A stretch of 15,930 nucleotides of DNA from Pseudoruminococcus sp964385235 (GTDB lineage Bacteria > Bacillota > Clostridia > Oscillospirales > Acutalibacteraceae): positions 1 through 15,930 of the forward strand of contig CAYLOD010000037.1 of the NCBI GenBank assembly GCA_964385235.1, written 5' to 3'. Every line of letters begins with the position of its first letter. The first letter of the stretch is position 1. The notes beneath the pieces are model-generated. The model worked only from the letters and a program-made list of their open reading frames with translations. It was not told where the DNA came from and ran no database searches. Below are positions 1 through 6,864 of this stretch, piece by piece. Both the position numbers and the translations under genes were made by a program.

Positions 1-70
1 TAGCTCAGCAGGATAGAGCGTTCGCCTCCTAAGCGAAAGGCCGGGTGTTCGAATCGCCTCGGGGACGCCA
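1..70 (+). tRNA. tRNA-Arg(CCU), 5' end cut off by window start
   Basis: The window opens at tRNA position 8 (the TA before the D arm), so the first seven acceptor bases are missing. The D arm is followed by an anticodon stem TTCGC/GCGAA enclosing the loop CTCCTAA, which gives anticodon CCT and reads AGG (Arg). The T arm has stem GGGTG/CGCCT around TTCGAAT. The 3' acceptor strand is CGGGGAC, then discriminator G and a genomically encoded CCA at 68-70. The isoacceptor call rests on the anticodon read directly from the loop. Confidence 0.95.
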
Positions 71-76
71 GAAAGC

Positions 77-117
77 AACGCCGCAAACCTTTATTTTCAG
101 GGGCTTGCGGCGTTTTA
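77..117 (+). terminator. Rho-independent terminator of the tRNA-Arg
   Basis: A perfect 10-bp stem, AACGCCGCAA (77-86) pairing with TTGCGGCGTT (105-114), runs into TTTTATT. It begins seven bases after the tRNA CCA, so it ends the tRNA transcript and separates it from the next gene. Confidence 0.85.
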
Positions 118-226
118 TTCTTTCTATGCGGAAACAAGTATGTTTTTAGCTTGCATGGTTACAGGCTATTATGACAATTCAAGATTTAATATATTTTGAA
201 AATACTTTATGGCGGGAATGATAGCT

Positions 227-1003
227 ATGAAAAAATTTTCTTTAATAGTCAGAATTGCTCTTTCTCTTGTTTTTGGGGGAATGTTTATTTGGTTTTTAAT
301 ACCCATGGGAATTGGTATAATAAATATCGGCAATATTTTCGGCTGTTTTTTATGTTTGCCGGGCTTAATTATCACATTGTTCTTTGAGAAGATTAGAATA
401 CTGTTGAAAAAAATGCGCAGGAATAGTTTTGTTAAATGGGTTTTCAGAATAATATGCGCCGTGTTTGCCATAGGCTTAGCTTATATAGCCGTCATTTCGG
501 GATTTATTATCACCGCCGCGAATAAATCCCCCGATTCCGACTCTACGGTCATCGTGCTCGGCTGTCAGGTCAGAGGAACAGAACCAAGCCTAATGCTACA
601 TAAAAGATTGGAGGCGGCTTTCGACTATCTTAACAGCAATAAAACTGCCGTATGTATCGTTTCGGGCGGCAAGGGCGCAAACGAAGACATCAGTGAAGCG
701 CAGTGTATGTTTAATTATTTAACAGAACACGGCATAGCAAAGGAAAGGATTTTTCGTGAGGACAGGTCAGGCACCACCGAGGAAAACCTTGAATTTTCAA
801 TGAAAATAATTGAAAAACAAGGCTTAAGCAAAAATATAGCGATCGCGACAGACGGATTTCATGAGTTAAGAGCAGGTATAATTGCCAAAAAAGCAGGGCT
901 TACACCCACAGGCGCCATAAGCGCCGATACTCCGCTTTATCTTTTGGCGACATATCACTTGAGAGAAACCATTGCCATCGCTTATGAGCTTGTATTCGGA
1001 TAA
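227..1003 (+). CDS. YdcF/SanA-like membrane protein (DUF218 family)
   Basis: A 258-residue protein with three hydrophobic segments near residues 5-29, 33-54 and 72-96, followed by a DUF218 domain from about residue 107. The domain starts with VIVLGCQV and contains CIVSGGKGANE, then REDRSGTTEENLEFS and a C-terminal ATDGFHELRA stretch, the usual order in YdcF/SanA proteins. The family is linked to envelope functions and E. coli YdcF binds S-adenosylmethionine, but no reaction is established, so none is assigned here. I chose ATG 227 because GGCGGGA lies 9 bases upstream; ATG 209 is in frame but has only AT-rich sequence before it. No clear promoter was found between the tRNA terminator and the start. 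A weak 7-bp hairpin (1005-1023) without a T-tract follows the stop. It is probably a single-gene unit. Confidence 0.85.
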   Translation: MKKFSLIVRIALSLVFGGMFIWFLIPMGIGIINIGNIFGCFLCLPGLIITLFFEKIRILLKKMRRNSFVKWVFRIICAVFAIGLAYIAVISGFIITAANKSPDSDSTVIVLGCQVRGTEPSLMLHKRLEAAFDYLNSNKTAVCIVSGGKGANEDISEAQCMFNYLTEHGIAKERIFREDRSGTTEENLEFSMKIIEKQGLSKNIAIATDGFHELRAGIIAKKAGLTPTGAISADTPLYLLATYHLRETIAIAYELVFG

Positions 1004-1014
1004 AACAAACAACG

Positions 1015-1042
1015 CCTGTTTGTCCAAACCTGTTTGTCCAAA
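1015..1042. repeat. Adjacent 14-bp direct duplication
   Basis: The 14-mer CCTGTTTGTCCAAA occurs twice with no spacer, at 1015-1028 and 1029-1042. The first copy overlaps the right arm of a small hairpin (1005-1011/1017-1023) just after the preceding stop codon. It looks like a recent slippage duplication. Confidence 0.8.
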
Positions 1043-1102
1043 ATAATCAAGGAAAATTATTTAATTGCGTTTTAAACAATCTGCCGAAATTGCGAAGTAA
1101 TT

Positions 1103-1148
1103 TTTAGCGCTTCAGTGGAGGATTTAATTCCCCCGCTAAAGCGCTAAA
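1103..1148. repeat. Long imperfect inverted repeat (hairpin) in a gene-free region
   Basis: Arms 1103-1122 and 1129-1148 pair over 20 positions with two mismatches and one G-T pair, leaving a 6-base loop. There is no T-tract close to either arm, so it is not an ordinary terminator. It is followed 12 bases later by the GC-rich tandem repeat. Such hairpins are often dispersed intergenic elements in clostridial genomes; whether this one is repeated elsewhere cannot be seen here. Confidence 0.7.
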
Positions 1149-1160
1149 TGTTTTCCCCCG

Positions 1161-1250
1161 GATCCCGTCCCGCCGGGCTCCGTCCCATCGGGCCCCGTCC
1201 CGCCGGGCTCCGTCCCATCGGGCCCCGTCCCGCCGGGTCCCGTCCCGCCG
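1161..1250. repeat. GC-rich minisatellite, six 15-bp units
   Basis: Six consecutive 15-bp units follow the pattern GGNYCCGTCCCRYCG (the first begins GA). Units 2-3 and 4-5 are identical 30-bp pairs in which a variant ending CCATCG alternates with one ending CCGCCG, so there is a higher-order 30-bp period. The block is far more GC-rich than the flanking DNA. Because 15 is a multiple of 3, it stays open on the minus strand as an Arg-Asp-Gly-rich pentapeptide, which is probably not a real protein. Confidence 0.9.
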
Positions 1251-1323
1251 CCTCGAATGCAGCCCGAATTCCGCCGTGGAATCAACTCGGTCTGAGCGGT
1301 TCGCGTTTGCTGAAAAAGTCCGG

Positions 1324-1352
1324 TTGACTTTTGGCGGGTTTAACGGTATTAT
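1324..1352 (+). promoter_or_regulatory. Sigma-A promoter of the zinc transporter operon
   Basis: TTGACT (1324-1329), a 17-bp spacer and TATTAT (1347-1352) form a near-consensus promoter. Transcription would start near 1359, about 25 bases before the TTG start of the first gene. This rules out in-frame starts further upstream. I saw no convincing Zur- or AdcR-type palindrome around it. Confidence 0.75.
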
Positions 1353-1383
1353 ATATAGAACGACTGTTTTGTGTGGTGATAAA

Positions 1384-2286
1384 TTGAAAAAATTAGCAGT
1401 TGTTCTGCTTTCTTTATCTCTTGTTTTGTTATCGGGCTGCATACGCGGAAAGGACAAAAGCGAAAAGCTTCATATCCTTGCGTCTTTCTATCCTGTATAT
1501 ATAATGGCTCTCAACATTACCGACGGGATAGAGGGCGTGAGCCTTGAGTGCATGGCTCAGGAACAGACCGGCTGTCTGCATGACTTTAAGCTGTCTACGG
1601 AGGACATGAGAAATATAGAGAAATCAGACGCCTTCATAATTAACGGCGCGGGTATGGAGGGTTTTATCGGTGACGTGGCGGAGAGAATCGACGGGCTTAA
1701 AATTATTGACTCAAGCGTCGGAATAGAACTGTTAGCCGACGAACATAATCACGATGAGCATGAGCATGACGAGGGAGAATACAACTCTCACCTGTGGGTT
1801 TCTGTCGCGAACTGCATATCTCAGGTTGAAAACATAACAGACGGAATTATTAAGCTTGATCCGAAAAATGAAAATAAATACAAAGACAACAGCAATAGGT
1901 ATATCAGTAAGCTTAAAGCCTTAAAAAGCGAAATGGAGGAAGGCCTTGCCGATATTTCCAACAGAGATATAATAACCTTTCATGAAGCGTTCGACTACTT
2001 TGCCGAGGAGTTTAACCTCAATATAGCAAGCGTTATCGAGCGTGAACCGGGAAGCGAACCGAGCGCCCGCGATTTGGCGGATATTATCGACCTTGTCAAT
2101 GAAACAGGGGTCCATGCTCTCTTCGTTGAGCCGCAGTATCCTGAAACCTCGGCTGACGTTATAGCCGCCGAAACCGACGCTCGTGTATATACGCTTGATC
2201 CCGGCGTAAGCGGTGAGATGAATAAGGACGCGTATATAACTATGATGAAAAACAATCTGAAAGTCCTGAAAAAAGCGCTTTCATAA
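1384..2286 (+). CDS. znuA: Metal (probably zinc) ABC transporter substrate-binding lipoprotein, ZnuA/AdcA-like
   Basis: A 300-residue cluster A-1 metal-binding lipoprotein that captures a divalent metal outside the cell and hands it to the permease encoded two genes on. The N-terminus is a lipoprotein signal with lipobox LLSGC (Cys19 lipidated). Expected ligands are His66 (CLHDF), His136 (SHLW), His200 (TFHEAF) and a C-terminal acidic residue (Glu249 in FVEPQ or Asp272). A short His/Asp/Glu-rich loop at 121-130 (HNHDEHEHDE) precedes His136; this loop is typical of zinc rather than manganese binders. The start is TTG 1384, chosen because the signal peptide begins there, GGTGAT lies 3 bases upstream and the promoter lies at 1324-1352. 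It heads a tight operon with the ATPase (18-base gap) and permease. Manganese specificity cannot be excluded. Confidence 0.9.
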   Translation: MKKLAVVLLSLSLVLLSGCIRGKDKSEKLHILASFYPVYIMALNITDGIEGVSLECMAQEQTGCLHDFKLSTEDMRNIEKSDAFIINGAGMEGFIGDVAERIDGLKIIDSSVGIELLADEHNHDEHEHDEGEYNSHLWVSVANCISQVENITDGIIKLDPKNENKYKDNSNRYISKLKALKSEMEEGLADISNRDIITFHEAFDYFAEEFNLNIASVIEREPGSEPSARDLADIIDLVNETGVHALFVEPQYPETSADVIAAETDARVYTLDPGVSGEMNKDAYITMMKNNLKVLKKALS

Positions 2287-2304
2287 TACGAAAGGAATTA
2301 AATC

Positions 2305-3051
2305 ATGGTTGATAAACATAAAAACTGTCACTGCAGTGTCAAAATAGAAAATCTCTCCGTCACAAGAGGCACTCAGGACGTACTTGAAAATGTAAGTCTT
2401 GAGGTCAAGCATGGTGAGATAACCGCGCTTATCGGCAGAAACGGCGCGGGAAAAACGACCCTGCTTAAAGCCATAATGAACCGCATACCACATACGGGAA
2501 CTGTTACATACTTTAACAGCGAGGGCAAGCAAATAGCACAGCCGAAAATAGGCTACGTTCCGCAGTCCTTGAGCTTTGACAGAGGGACGCCGCTGACTGT
2601 TTCCGACCTTTTTTGCGCTAATTCGGGAGTAATGCCCGTGTGGTTCAGGCACAAAAAGGAAAAACTCGCCCATACGCGGGAGATGCTGTCCCTCGTCGGC
2701 GCGGAAAAATTGATCGACAAGCCGCTCGGCAGGATTTCGGGCGGAGAGCTTCAGCGTGTGCTTCTTGCATTCGCTCTCGACCCCATGCCCGATGTGCTGC
2801 TGCTCGACGAGCCTGTTTCCGCGCTTGACAGGCGGGGAATAAGCTCCTTTTATGAACTCGTGACATCTCTCAGGAGTGAATATCATATGCCTGTGCTGCT
2901 TGTTTCACATGACCTCGGACACGTTACAAAATACTGTACACAAGCGGCGCTTGTGGACAAAACGGTAGTCCTGACGGACAGCGCAAAAAATATACTTAAA
3001 CACAAGGAAGTCAGAGAGGCATTCGGACTCGGCGAGGAGGGCATCATATAA
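2305..3051 (+). CDS. znuC: Metal (zinc) ABC transporter ATP-binding protein, ZnuC-like
   Basis: A 248-residue ABC ATPase that powers the importer from the cytoplasmic side. Walker A is GRNGAGKT (residues 44-51), the Q-loop glutamine is Gln87 (YVPQ), the signature is SGGELQR (145-151), Walker B is VLLLDEP (164-170) and the switch histidine is His202 (SHD). Length and motif spacing match the ZnuC/MntB group. The N-terminus carries a small Cys/His patch (HKNCHC, residues 5-10) that could touch metal, which is an inference only. AAAGGA lies 9 bases before ATG 2305. The stop overlaps the ATG of the permease gene by one base, so the two are translationally coupled. Confidence 0.93.
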   Translation: MVDKHKNCHCSVKIENLSVTRGTQDVLENVSLEVKHGEITALIGRNGAGKTTLLKAIMNRIPHTGTVTYFNSEGKQIAQPKIGYVPQSLSFDRGTPLTVSDLFCANSGVMPVWFRHKKEKLAHTREMLSLVGAEKLIDKPLGRISGGELQRVLLAFALDPMPDVLLLDEPVSALDRRGISSFYELVTSLRSEYHMPVLLVSHDLGHVTKYCTQAALVDKTVVLTDSAKNILKHKEVREAFGLGEEGII

Positions 3052-3893
3052 TGGACGGAATATATGCTGTTATGGATTTTCTCCTTCCGTTCGACTGGGC
3101 GGAATATGATTTTATGAAGAACGCGCTTTTAGCTGTTCTGATGCTGACGCCTCTGCTCGGATTTACGGGTACTATGATAGTCAACAACAAGCTTTCATTC
3201 TTTTCGGACGCTCTCGGACATTCCGCTTTGACGGGTATCGCCATCGGAGTGCTGCTCGGAATAGACAATTACATGATTTCAATGGTGGGCTTCGCGCTTT
3301 TGTTCGCTCTGTGTATCACGGGTATTATACAGTCCGGATCTGCCTCGAGCGATACTATTATAGGCGTATTTTCCGCGATTGGAGTTTCGCTCGGCGTTGT
3401 ACTGCTTTCGGCAAACGGCGGCTTTACAAAATACTCCAACTACCTTATAGGCGACATTCTGGCAATTTCACAAAGTGAGCTGCTTTTGCTCGCGATAGTT
3501 CTTGTCGCCGCGGTATTGATATGGGCGCTTATTTTCAACAAGCTGCTGCTCGCGAGCGTCAATGCTGACCTTGCCTCAAGCAAGCGCGTAAAGGTACGCC
3601 TGTATAATAACCTGTTTGTCATCATGATAGCTCTGCTTGTTACGATTTCTATTAAATGGGTCGGCATAATGATAATAAACTCTCTGCTTGTTTTACCTGC
3701 CGCCGCGGCAAGAAATGTTTCCTCCTCAATGCGCTCGTATCATGTTACATCTGTGTTGTTTTCTATGCTGTCGGGCGTCGCGGGACTTATTTCGTCTTAC
3801 TATTTCGGGACGTCGGCGGGAGGAACGATTGTTCTTTTCGCAGCCGTAATTTATTTTATTACTTTCTTTGCGGGCAGAAAAAGAAAGGAATAA
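3051..3893 (+). CDS. znuB: Metal (zinc) ABC transporter permease, ZnuB-like
   Basis: A 280-residue, very hydrophobic ABC-3 family permease that forms the membrane channel. It contains the family stretch FFSDALGHSALTGIAIG near residues 50-66, a central GDILAIS loop and LLVLPAAAARN in the C-terminal half, with about seven to nine predicted membrane helices. Its ATG shares a base with the TAA of the ATPase gene (TAATG) and a purine-rich GAGGAGGG precedes it. It is the last gene of the three-gene importer. No clear terminator follows; a separate consensus promoter starts 25 bases after the stop. Confidence 0.92.
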   Translation: MDGIYAVMDFLLPFDWAEYDFMKNALLAVLMLTPLLGFTGTMIVNNKLSFFSDALGHSALTGIAIGVLLGIDNYMISMVGFALLFALCITGIIQSGSASSDTIIGVFSAIGVSLGVVLLSANGGFTKYSNYLIGDILAISQSELLLLAIVLVAAVLIWALIFNKLLLASVNADLASSKRVKVRLYNNLFVIMIALLVTISIKWVGIMIINSLLVLPAAAARNVSSSMRSYHVTSVLFSMLSGVAGLISSYYFGTSAGGTIVLFAAVIYFITFFAGRKRKE

Positions 3894-3918
3894 TTTAATC
3901 GAAAAACCAAACTACTGT

Positions 3919-3947
3919 TTGACATACTCACAGGCGAGTGATATAAT
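3919..3947 (+). promoter_or_regulatory. Perfect consensus sigma-A promoter upstream of lexA
   Basis: TTGACA (3919-3924), a 17-bp spacer and TATAAT (3942-3947) match the sigma-A consensus at all 12 positions. The predicted start is near 3954, about 250 bases before lexA. The transcript therefore has a long leader or includes a separate small RNA. Confidence 0.85.
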
Positions 3948-3953
3948 TATTCC

Positions 3954-4203
3954 AACAAATATTCGGACAGCGCATAGTGAACGATCGTTAAAAACGTTTC
4001 CGCCGGGGATTATCTCACGCGATCGGAATTGTGCCGGGGCGATTATGTCATATAACCGTATAAGGGCTGTCCCGTATAAGGAGCTTGCGCTTAAAATAAA
4101 AAGTACCGCGGGAATCGGGAATTGAATTATCAAAATTATTTTTACCGCGTCAGGGTGGCTTAAGAAACAAAGACAAAAGTTATTATTTTCAGGGGTGCAT
4201 TAA
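3954..4203 (+). other. Long untranslated leader or possible small RNA before lexA; no RNA class recognised
   Basis: This stretch holds no convincing gene. It contains the SOS-like palindrome at 3979-3990 and a hairpin whose arms, 4056-4066 and 4071-4081, pair over 11 positions with two mismatches around CTGT. The same bases also form a 10-bp direct repeat (CCGTATAAGG at 4056 and 4072). AGCGCA (3970-3975) can pair with TGCGCT (4086-4091), which could close a domain of about 120 bases. There is no T-tract, so read-through into lexA is likely. I do not recognise a riboswitch, T-box or 6S signature. Confidence 0.4.
3979..3990. promoter_or_regulatory. Candidate LexA (SOS) operator
   Basis: GAACGATCGTTA has the GAAC-N4-GTTY layout of Gram-positive SOS boxes except for its last base, and its inner 10 bases are a perfect palindrome. 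It lies about 25-36 bases downstream of the predicted transcription start of the lexA leader, a position that suits autorepression. The match is inexact and no other SOS gene is nearby to compare. Confidence 0.45.
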
Positions 4204-4800
4204 GTGATGAAAAAGCTTAGTAAAAGTCAGGAGCGTATTTTGGATTTTCTTAAAGAGAGAGTGAGTGAGGGAGTGCCGCCGTCTGTTCGCGAAATTTGCG
4301 CCGCGACAGGTCTGCGTTCGACCTCGACTGTACATTCACACCTGAAGGCGCTCGAGGAGATGGGCTACATAACGCGCGACGAGGGGCTGAACCGCTCAAT
4401 TCACATCGTCGGTGAGGAAAGAGTCGTTCAGATCCCAATACTCGGCAAGGTCACGGCGGGTCTGCCGATACTCGCGTTTGAGGATATTGAGGGATATGTT
4501 CCCTATCCCGAAAGCAAACGCGCGGGTCGCGAGCTTTTCGCGCTGAGTGTTATCGGTGAAAGCATGAGGGATATAGGCATTCTCGACGGAGATATTGTCA
4601 TATGCGAGAAAACTCCTGTCGCGGAGAACGGCGAAACGGTCGTCGCCATGATAGACGACGAGGCGACTGTAAAATCATTCTATATGGAGGACGGCCATGT
4701 CAGACTTCAGCCGCACAACCCCGACTATGCTCCTATCATTTCGGACGAGGTCATTGTTTTGGGCAGGGTGATTGCTCTTTACCGGAATTTTGAAATGTAA
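4204..4800 (+). CDS. lexA: LexA repressor, SOS-response regulator and self-cleaving serine protease
   Basis: A 198-residue protein of normal LexA length. The N-terminal winged helix-turn-helix (about residues 5-68) includes SVREICAATGLRSTSTVHSH, which binds SOS operators. The C-terminal S24 peptidase domain carries the cleavage site Ala85-Gly86 (KVTAGLP), nucleophile Ser120 (GESM) and general base Lys157 (TVKSF). On DNA damage, RecA filaments trigger self-cleavage and derepression of repair genes. The start is either GTG 4204 (8 bases after AGGGG) or ATG 4207 directly beside it; the sequence does not settle which. It is likely autoregulated through the candidate box at 3979-3990 and transcribed from the promoter at 3919-3947. 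A strong terminator follows, so it is monocistronic. Confidence 0.97.
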   Translation: MMKKLSKSQERILDFLKERVSEGVPPSVREICAATGLRSTSTVHSHLKALEEMGYITRDEGLNRSIHIVGEERVVQIPILGKVTAGLPILAFEDIEGYVPYPESKRAGRELFALSVIGESMRDIGILDGDIVICEKTPVAENGETVVAMIDDEATVKSFYMEDGHVRLQPHNPDYAPIISDEVIVLGRVIALYRNFEM

Positions 4801-4813
4801 ATTTTTTGTTTCG

Positions 4814-4845
4814 GGCAGCGAAAAACCGCTGCCTTTTTTATTTTT
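4814..4845 (+). terminator. Rho-independent terminator of lexA
   Basis: A perfect 7-bp stem GGCAGCG (4814-4820)/CGCTGCC (4827-4833) is followed by six T, an A and five more T. It starts 13 bases after the lexA stop. Confidence 0.92.
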
Positions 4846-4854
4846 AACAGCAGT

Positions 4855-4886
4855 CCTGTCAAGGCGTGTCCCTGTCAAAAGGCGTG
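4855..4886. repeat. Imperfect 16-bp direct duplication
   Basis: CCTGTCAAGGCGTGT at 4855-4869 is repeated as CCTGTCAAAAGGCGTG at 4871-4886, differing by a two-base AA insertion. It lies between the lexA terminator and the rubrerythrin promoter region. Confidence 0.6.
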
Positions 4887-4925
4887 CGGACATATTGCTT
4901 AATCCAATAAATTTATAAGACGGTG

Positions 4926-4931
4926 TATAAT
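4926..4931 (+). promoter_or_regulatory. Probable -10 element for the rubrerythrin unit
   Basis: TATAAT at 4926-4931 matches the -10 consensus. No good -35 hexamer lies at 16-18 bp (TCCAAT at 4903-4908); TTGCTT at 4895 is 25 bp away. Transcription would begin near 4938. The imperfect -35 suggests an activator or a repressor-controlled promoter. I looked for a PerR box and found none convincing. Confidence 0.4.
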
Positions 4932-4983
4932 CGGCATGAATTTTCCCAAAAATTATATCAGAATTATTAAAGGGGGAATTTTC

Positions 4984-5523
4984 ATGGAATTAAAGGGATC
5001 AAGAACGGAGGCAAATCTCCTTACGGCTTTTTCGGGCGAATCTCAGGCAAGAAACAAATACACCTTTTACGCTCAAAACGCGCGCCGGGAGGGCTATGAG
5101 CAGATAGCGGATATATTTGAGGAAACGGCGAATAACGAGAGAGCTCACGCAAAAATATGGTTTGAATATCTGCGCGGCGGTTCGATGCCGTCAACCGTTA
5201 ACGCTCTTGAAGATGCCGCCGACGGTGAAAACTACGAGTGGAGCGAAATGTACAAGGAATTTGCTGATATTGCCCGCGAGGAGGGTTTCTCGGAGATCGC
5301 GGAGATTATGTCAATGGTTGCCGGGATAGAACGCAGTCACGAGGAGCGCTTCAGAGCCTTGCAGATAAACCTAAGAGAGGGAAAGGTATTTACTAAGGAC
5401 GGCGAACAGCTCTGGGTATGCAGGAACTGCGGCCATCTGCACAAGGGCAAAACCGCCCCGCAGATTTGTCCTGTATGCAAGCATAAGCAGAGCTATTTTG
5501 AGCTTCAAGCAAAAAATTATTGA
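4984..5523 (+). CDS. rbr: Rubrerythrin, non-haem di-iron peroxidase
   Basis: A 179-residue cytoplasmic protein that reduces hydrogen peroxide to water in anaerobes. The N-terminal ferritin-like four-helix domain (about 1-135) carries the di-iron ligand motifs GESQAR (Glu19), ERAH (Glu52, His55) and ERSH/EER (Glu116, His119, Glu120). The C-terminal rubredoxin-like domain has Cys146-x2-Cys149 and Cys162-x2-Cys165, which hold one iron that passes electrons to the di-iron site. Start ATG 4984 is fixed by AGGGGG 8 bases upstream; an in-frame ATG at 4936 precedes the predicted transcription start and has no ribosome site. It is followed after 18 bases by a Rieske-flavoprotein gene, so the two probably form an oxidative-stress operon. 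Confidence 0.96.
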   Translation: MELKGSRTEANLLTAFSGESQARNKYTFYAQNARREGYEQIADIFEETANNERAHAKIWFEYLRGGSMPSTVNALEDAADGENYEWSEMYKEFADIAREEGFSEIAEIMSMVAGIERSHEERFRALQINLREGKVFTKDGEQLWVCRNCGHLHKGKTAPQICPVCKHKQSYFELQAKNY

Positions 5524-5541
5524 GAGTGCGGGGATTAAAAT

Positions 5542-6861
5542 ATGGAAACTTGCTGGGATTCGGAGGGTATTCGCCGCAGACCCGCGCTAAGGGAAAATCT
5601 TATCGCCGACGCGGCGGTTATCGGAGCGGGACTCGCGGGGCTTCTGACCGCATATGAGCTTCAAAGGCGGGGACTGAATGTTATAGTTCTCGAGGCGGAC
5701 AGAATAATGTCGGGCGTTTCAGGCAGAACGACCGCTAAAATAACCGCTCAGCACGGACTGATATATTCAAGGCTGTATGATAAAGTCGGTGAAACAGCGG
5801 CTCGTCGTTATGCTGCAAGCAATCTTTCGGCTGTCGAAAAGTTTAAACAGATAATTGATAAGGAAAAAATCGAGTGCGCGTTTGAAACCGTTCCCGGCTA
5901 TCTGTATGCCGTTCATGACAGGCGCTCCCTTGAGCATGAGGCGGAGGCTATGCGCAAGATCGGCGTTATGACGGATATAGTCGAGGATACGCCGCTTCCC
6001 TTTAAAACCGAGGGCGCTCTCAGGCTGGACGGTCAGGCTCAGTTCGACCCCATGAAATTTGCAAAGGCAATATCCGACAAACTGACAATATATGAAAAAA
6101 GCAGGGTCATCGATGTTGAAGCTAACAGGGTGATATGTGAAAACGGCAAGGTCCGCGCCGATAATATTGTTATGGCTACAAATTATCCCGTAATAAATTT
6201 TCCGGGCTTTTACTTTATGCGTCAGCATCGTGAACGCGCTTATGTCGAGGCTGTGGAGGGCGCCGCGAAGCTTGACGGCATCTATTACGGCTTTGACGGC
6301 GGACATTCGTTCAGAAATTTTGAAAACTCTGTTTTGGTGACGGGAGAGGTTCACAGGACGGGAGATGATGCCCGTAAAAACGCCGAAAACCTGCGGCGTG
6401 ACGCGCATATAGACTTCCCCAACGGCAGTGTGCGCTGTACATGGTCAACCCAGGACTGTATGACGCATGACGGTATACCGTTTATCGGCAGATACAGTAT
6501 TCATTCACCGAACCTGTACGTTATAACGGGCTTTAACAAATGGGGAATGACTTCCTCAATGCTTGCCTCGGAAATAATCGCGGATATGATTTGCGGCCGC
6601 GCAAACGACTTTGAAAATCTGTACACTCCGCAAAGGCTTCACGCTGTGGGAACCAAAGCCCTGCTGGCGGACATCGGACAGTCTGTCAAGGGCTTGGGCG
6701 AGGGGCTTTTCAGTAAAAAGGAAAGAAAATGCACACATTTGGGGTGCAGGCTGAAGTTTAACGAGGAGGAGCAGACATGGGACTGCCCGTGTCACGGCTC
6801 CCGCTTTGAAAAGGACGGAAAGCTGATAAACGGTCCCGCCGTAAGGGATTTAAAAAATTGA
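5542..6861 (+). CDS. FAD-dependent oxidoreductase with C-terminal Rieske [2Fe-2S] domain (YhfW-like)
   Basis: A 439-residue two-domain redox protein. Residues about 23-370 form a DAO/glycine-oxidase-type FAD fold with the dinucleotide motif GAGLAG (28-33) and Glu51 at the end of strand 2 for ribose binding. Residues about 390-436 form a complete Rieske domain: CTHLGC (Cys397, His399, Cys402) and CPCHGS (Cys415, Cys417, His418). Cys397/His399/Cys415/His418 are the cluster ligands; Cys402 and Cys417 are the pair that forms a disulphide in high-potential Rieske proteins. The same architecture occurs in Bacillus YhfW; the substrate is unknown. A GCGGGGA site lies 8 bases before ATG 5542. Only 18 bases separate it from rubrerythrin, so it may pass electrons in the same stress response, which is inference. 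Confidence 0.92.
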   Translation: METCWDSEGIRRRPALRENLIADAAVIGAGLAGLLTAYELQRRGLNVIVLEADRIMSGVSGRTTAKITAQHGLIYSRLYDKVGETAARRYAASNLSAVEKFKQIIDKEKIECAFETVPGYLYAVHDRRSLEHEAEAMRKIGVMTDIVEDTPLPFKTEGALRLDGQAQFDPMKFAKAISDKLTIYEKSRVIDVEANRVICENGKVRADNIVMATNYPVINFPGFYFMRQHRERAYVEAVEGAAKLDGIYYGFDGGHSFRNFENSVLVTGEVHRTGDDARKNAENLRRDAHIDFPNGSVRCTWSTQDCMTHDGIPFIGRYSIHSPNLYVITGFNKWGMTSSMLASEIIADMICGRANDFENLYTPQRLHAVGTKALLADIGQSVKGLGEGLFSKKERKCTHLGCRLKFNEEEQTWDCPCHGSRFEKDGKLINGPAVRDLKN

Positions 6862-6864
6862 TTC

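Noticed and set aside
1161..1250. CRISPR array
   Set aside because: The units are contiguous 15-bp repeats without unique spacers, and there are no cas genes.
1276..1383. Extended start for the zinc-binding lipoprotein
   Set aside because: ATG 1276 lies upstream of the promoter at 1324-1352, and the lipoprotein signal begins at TTG 1384.
1104..1457. Minus-strand open frame encoding Arg-Asp-Gly-rich pentapeptide repeats
   Set aside because: It exists because the 15-bp repeat unit is a multiple of three; it overlaps the znuA promoter and start and has no convincing ribosome site.
4056..4081. Terminator for the zinc transporter operon
   Set aside because: The hairpin has no T-tract and lies downstream of a new consensus promoter.
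3868..4125. 85-codon open frame running from the end of znuB into the lexA leader
   Set aside because: It starts inside znuB without a ribosome site; the internal ATG at 4048 gives only 26 codons with a poor ribosome site.
3954..4203. Riboswitch, T-box or 6S RNA
   Set aside because: I could not find the conserved core of any class I know; it is left as an unassigned leader or possible small RNA.
4936..4983. Longer start for rubrerythrin
   Set aside because: ATG 4936 precedes the predicted transcription start, and AGGGGG lies correctly before ATG 4984.
5767..6408. 213-codon minus-strand open frame
   Set aside because: Antisense shadow of the FAD-Rieske oxidoreductase gene.
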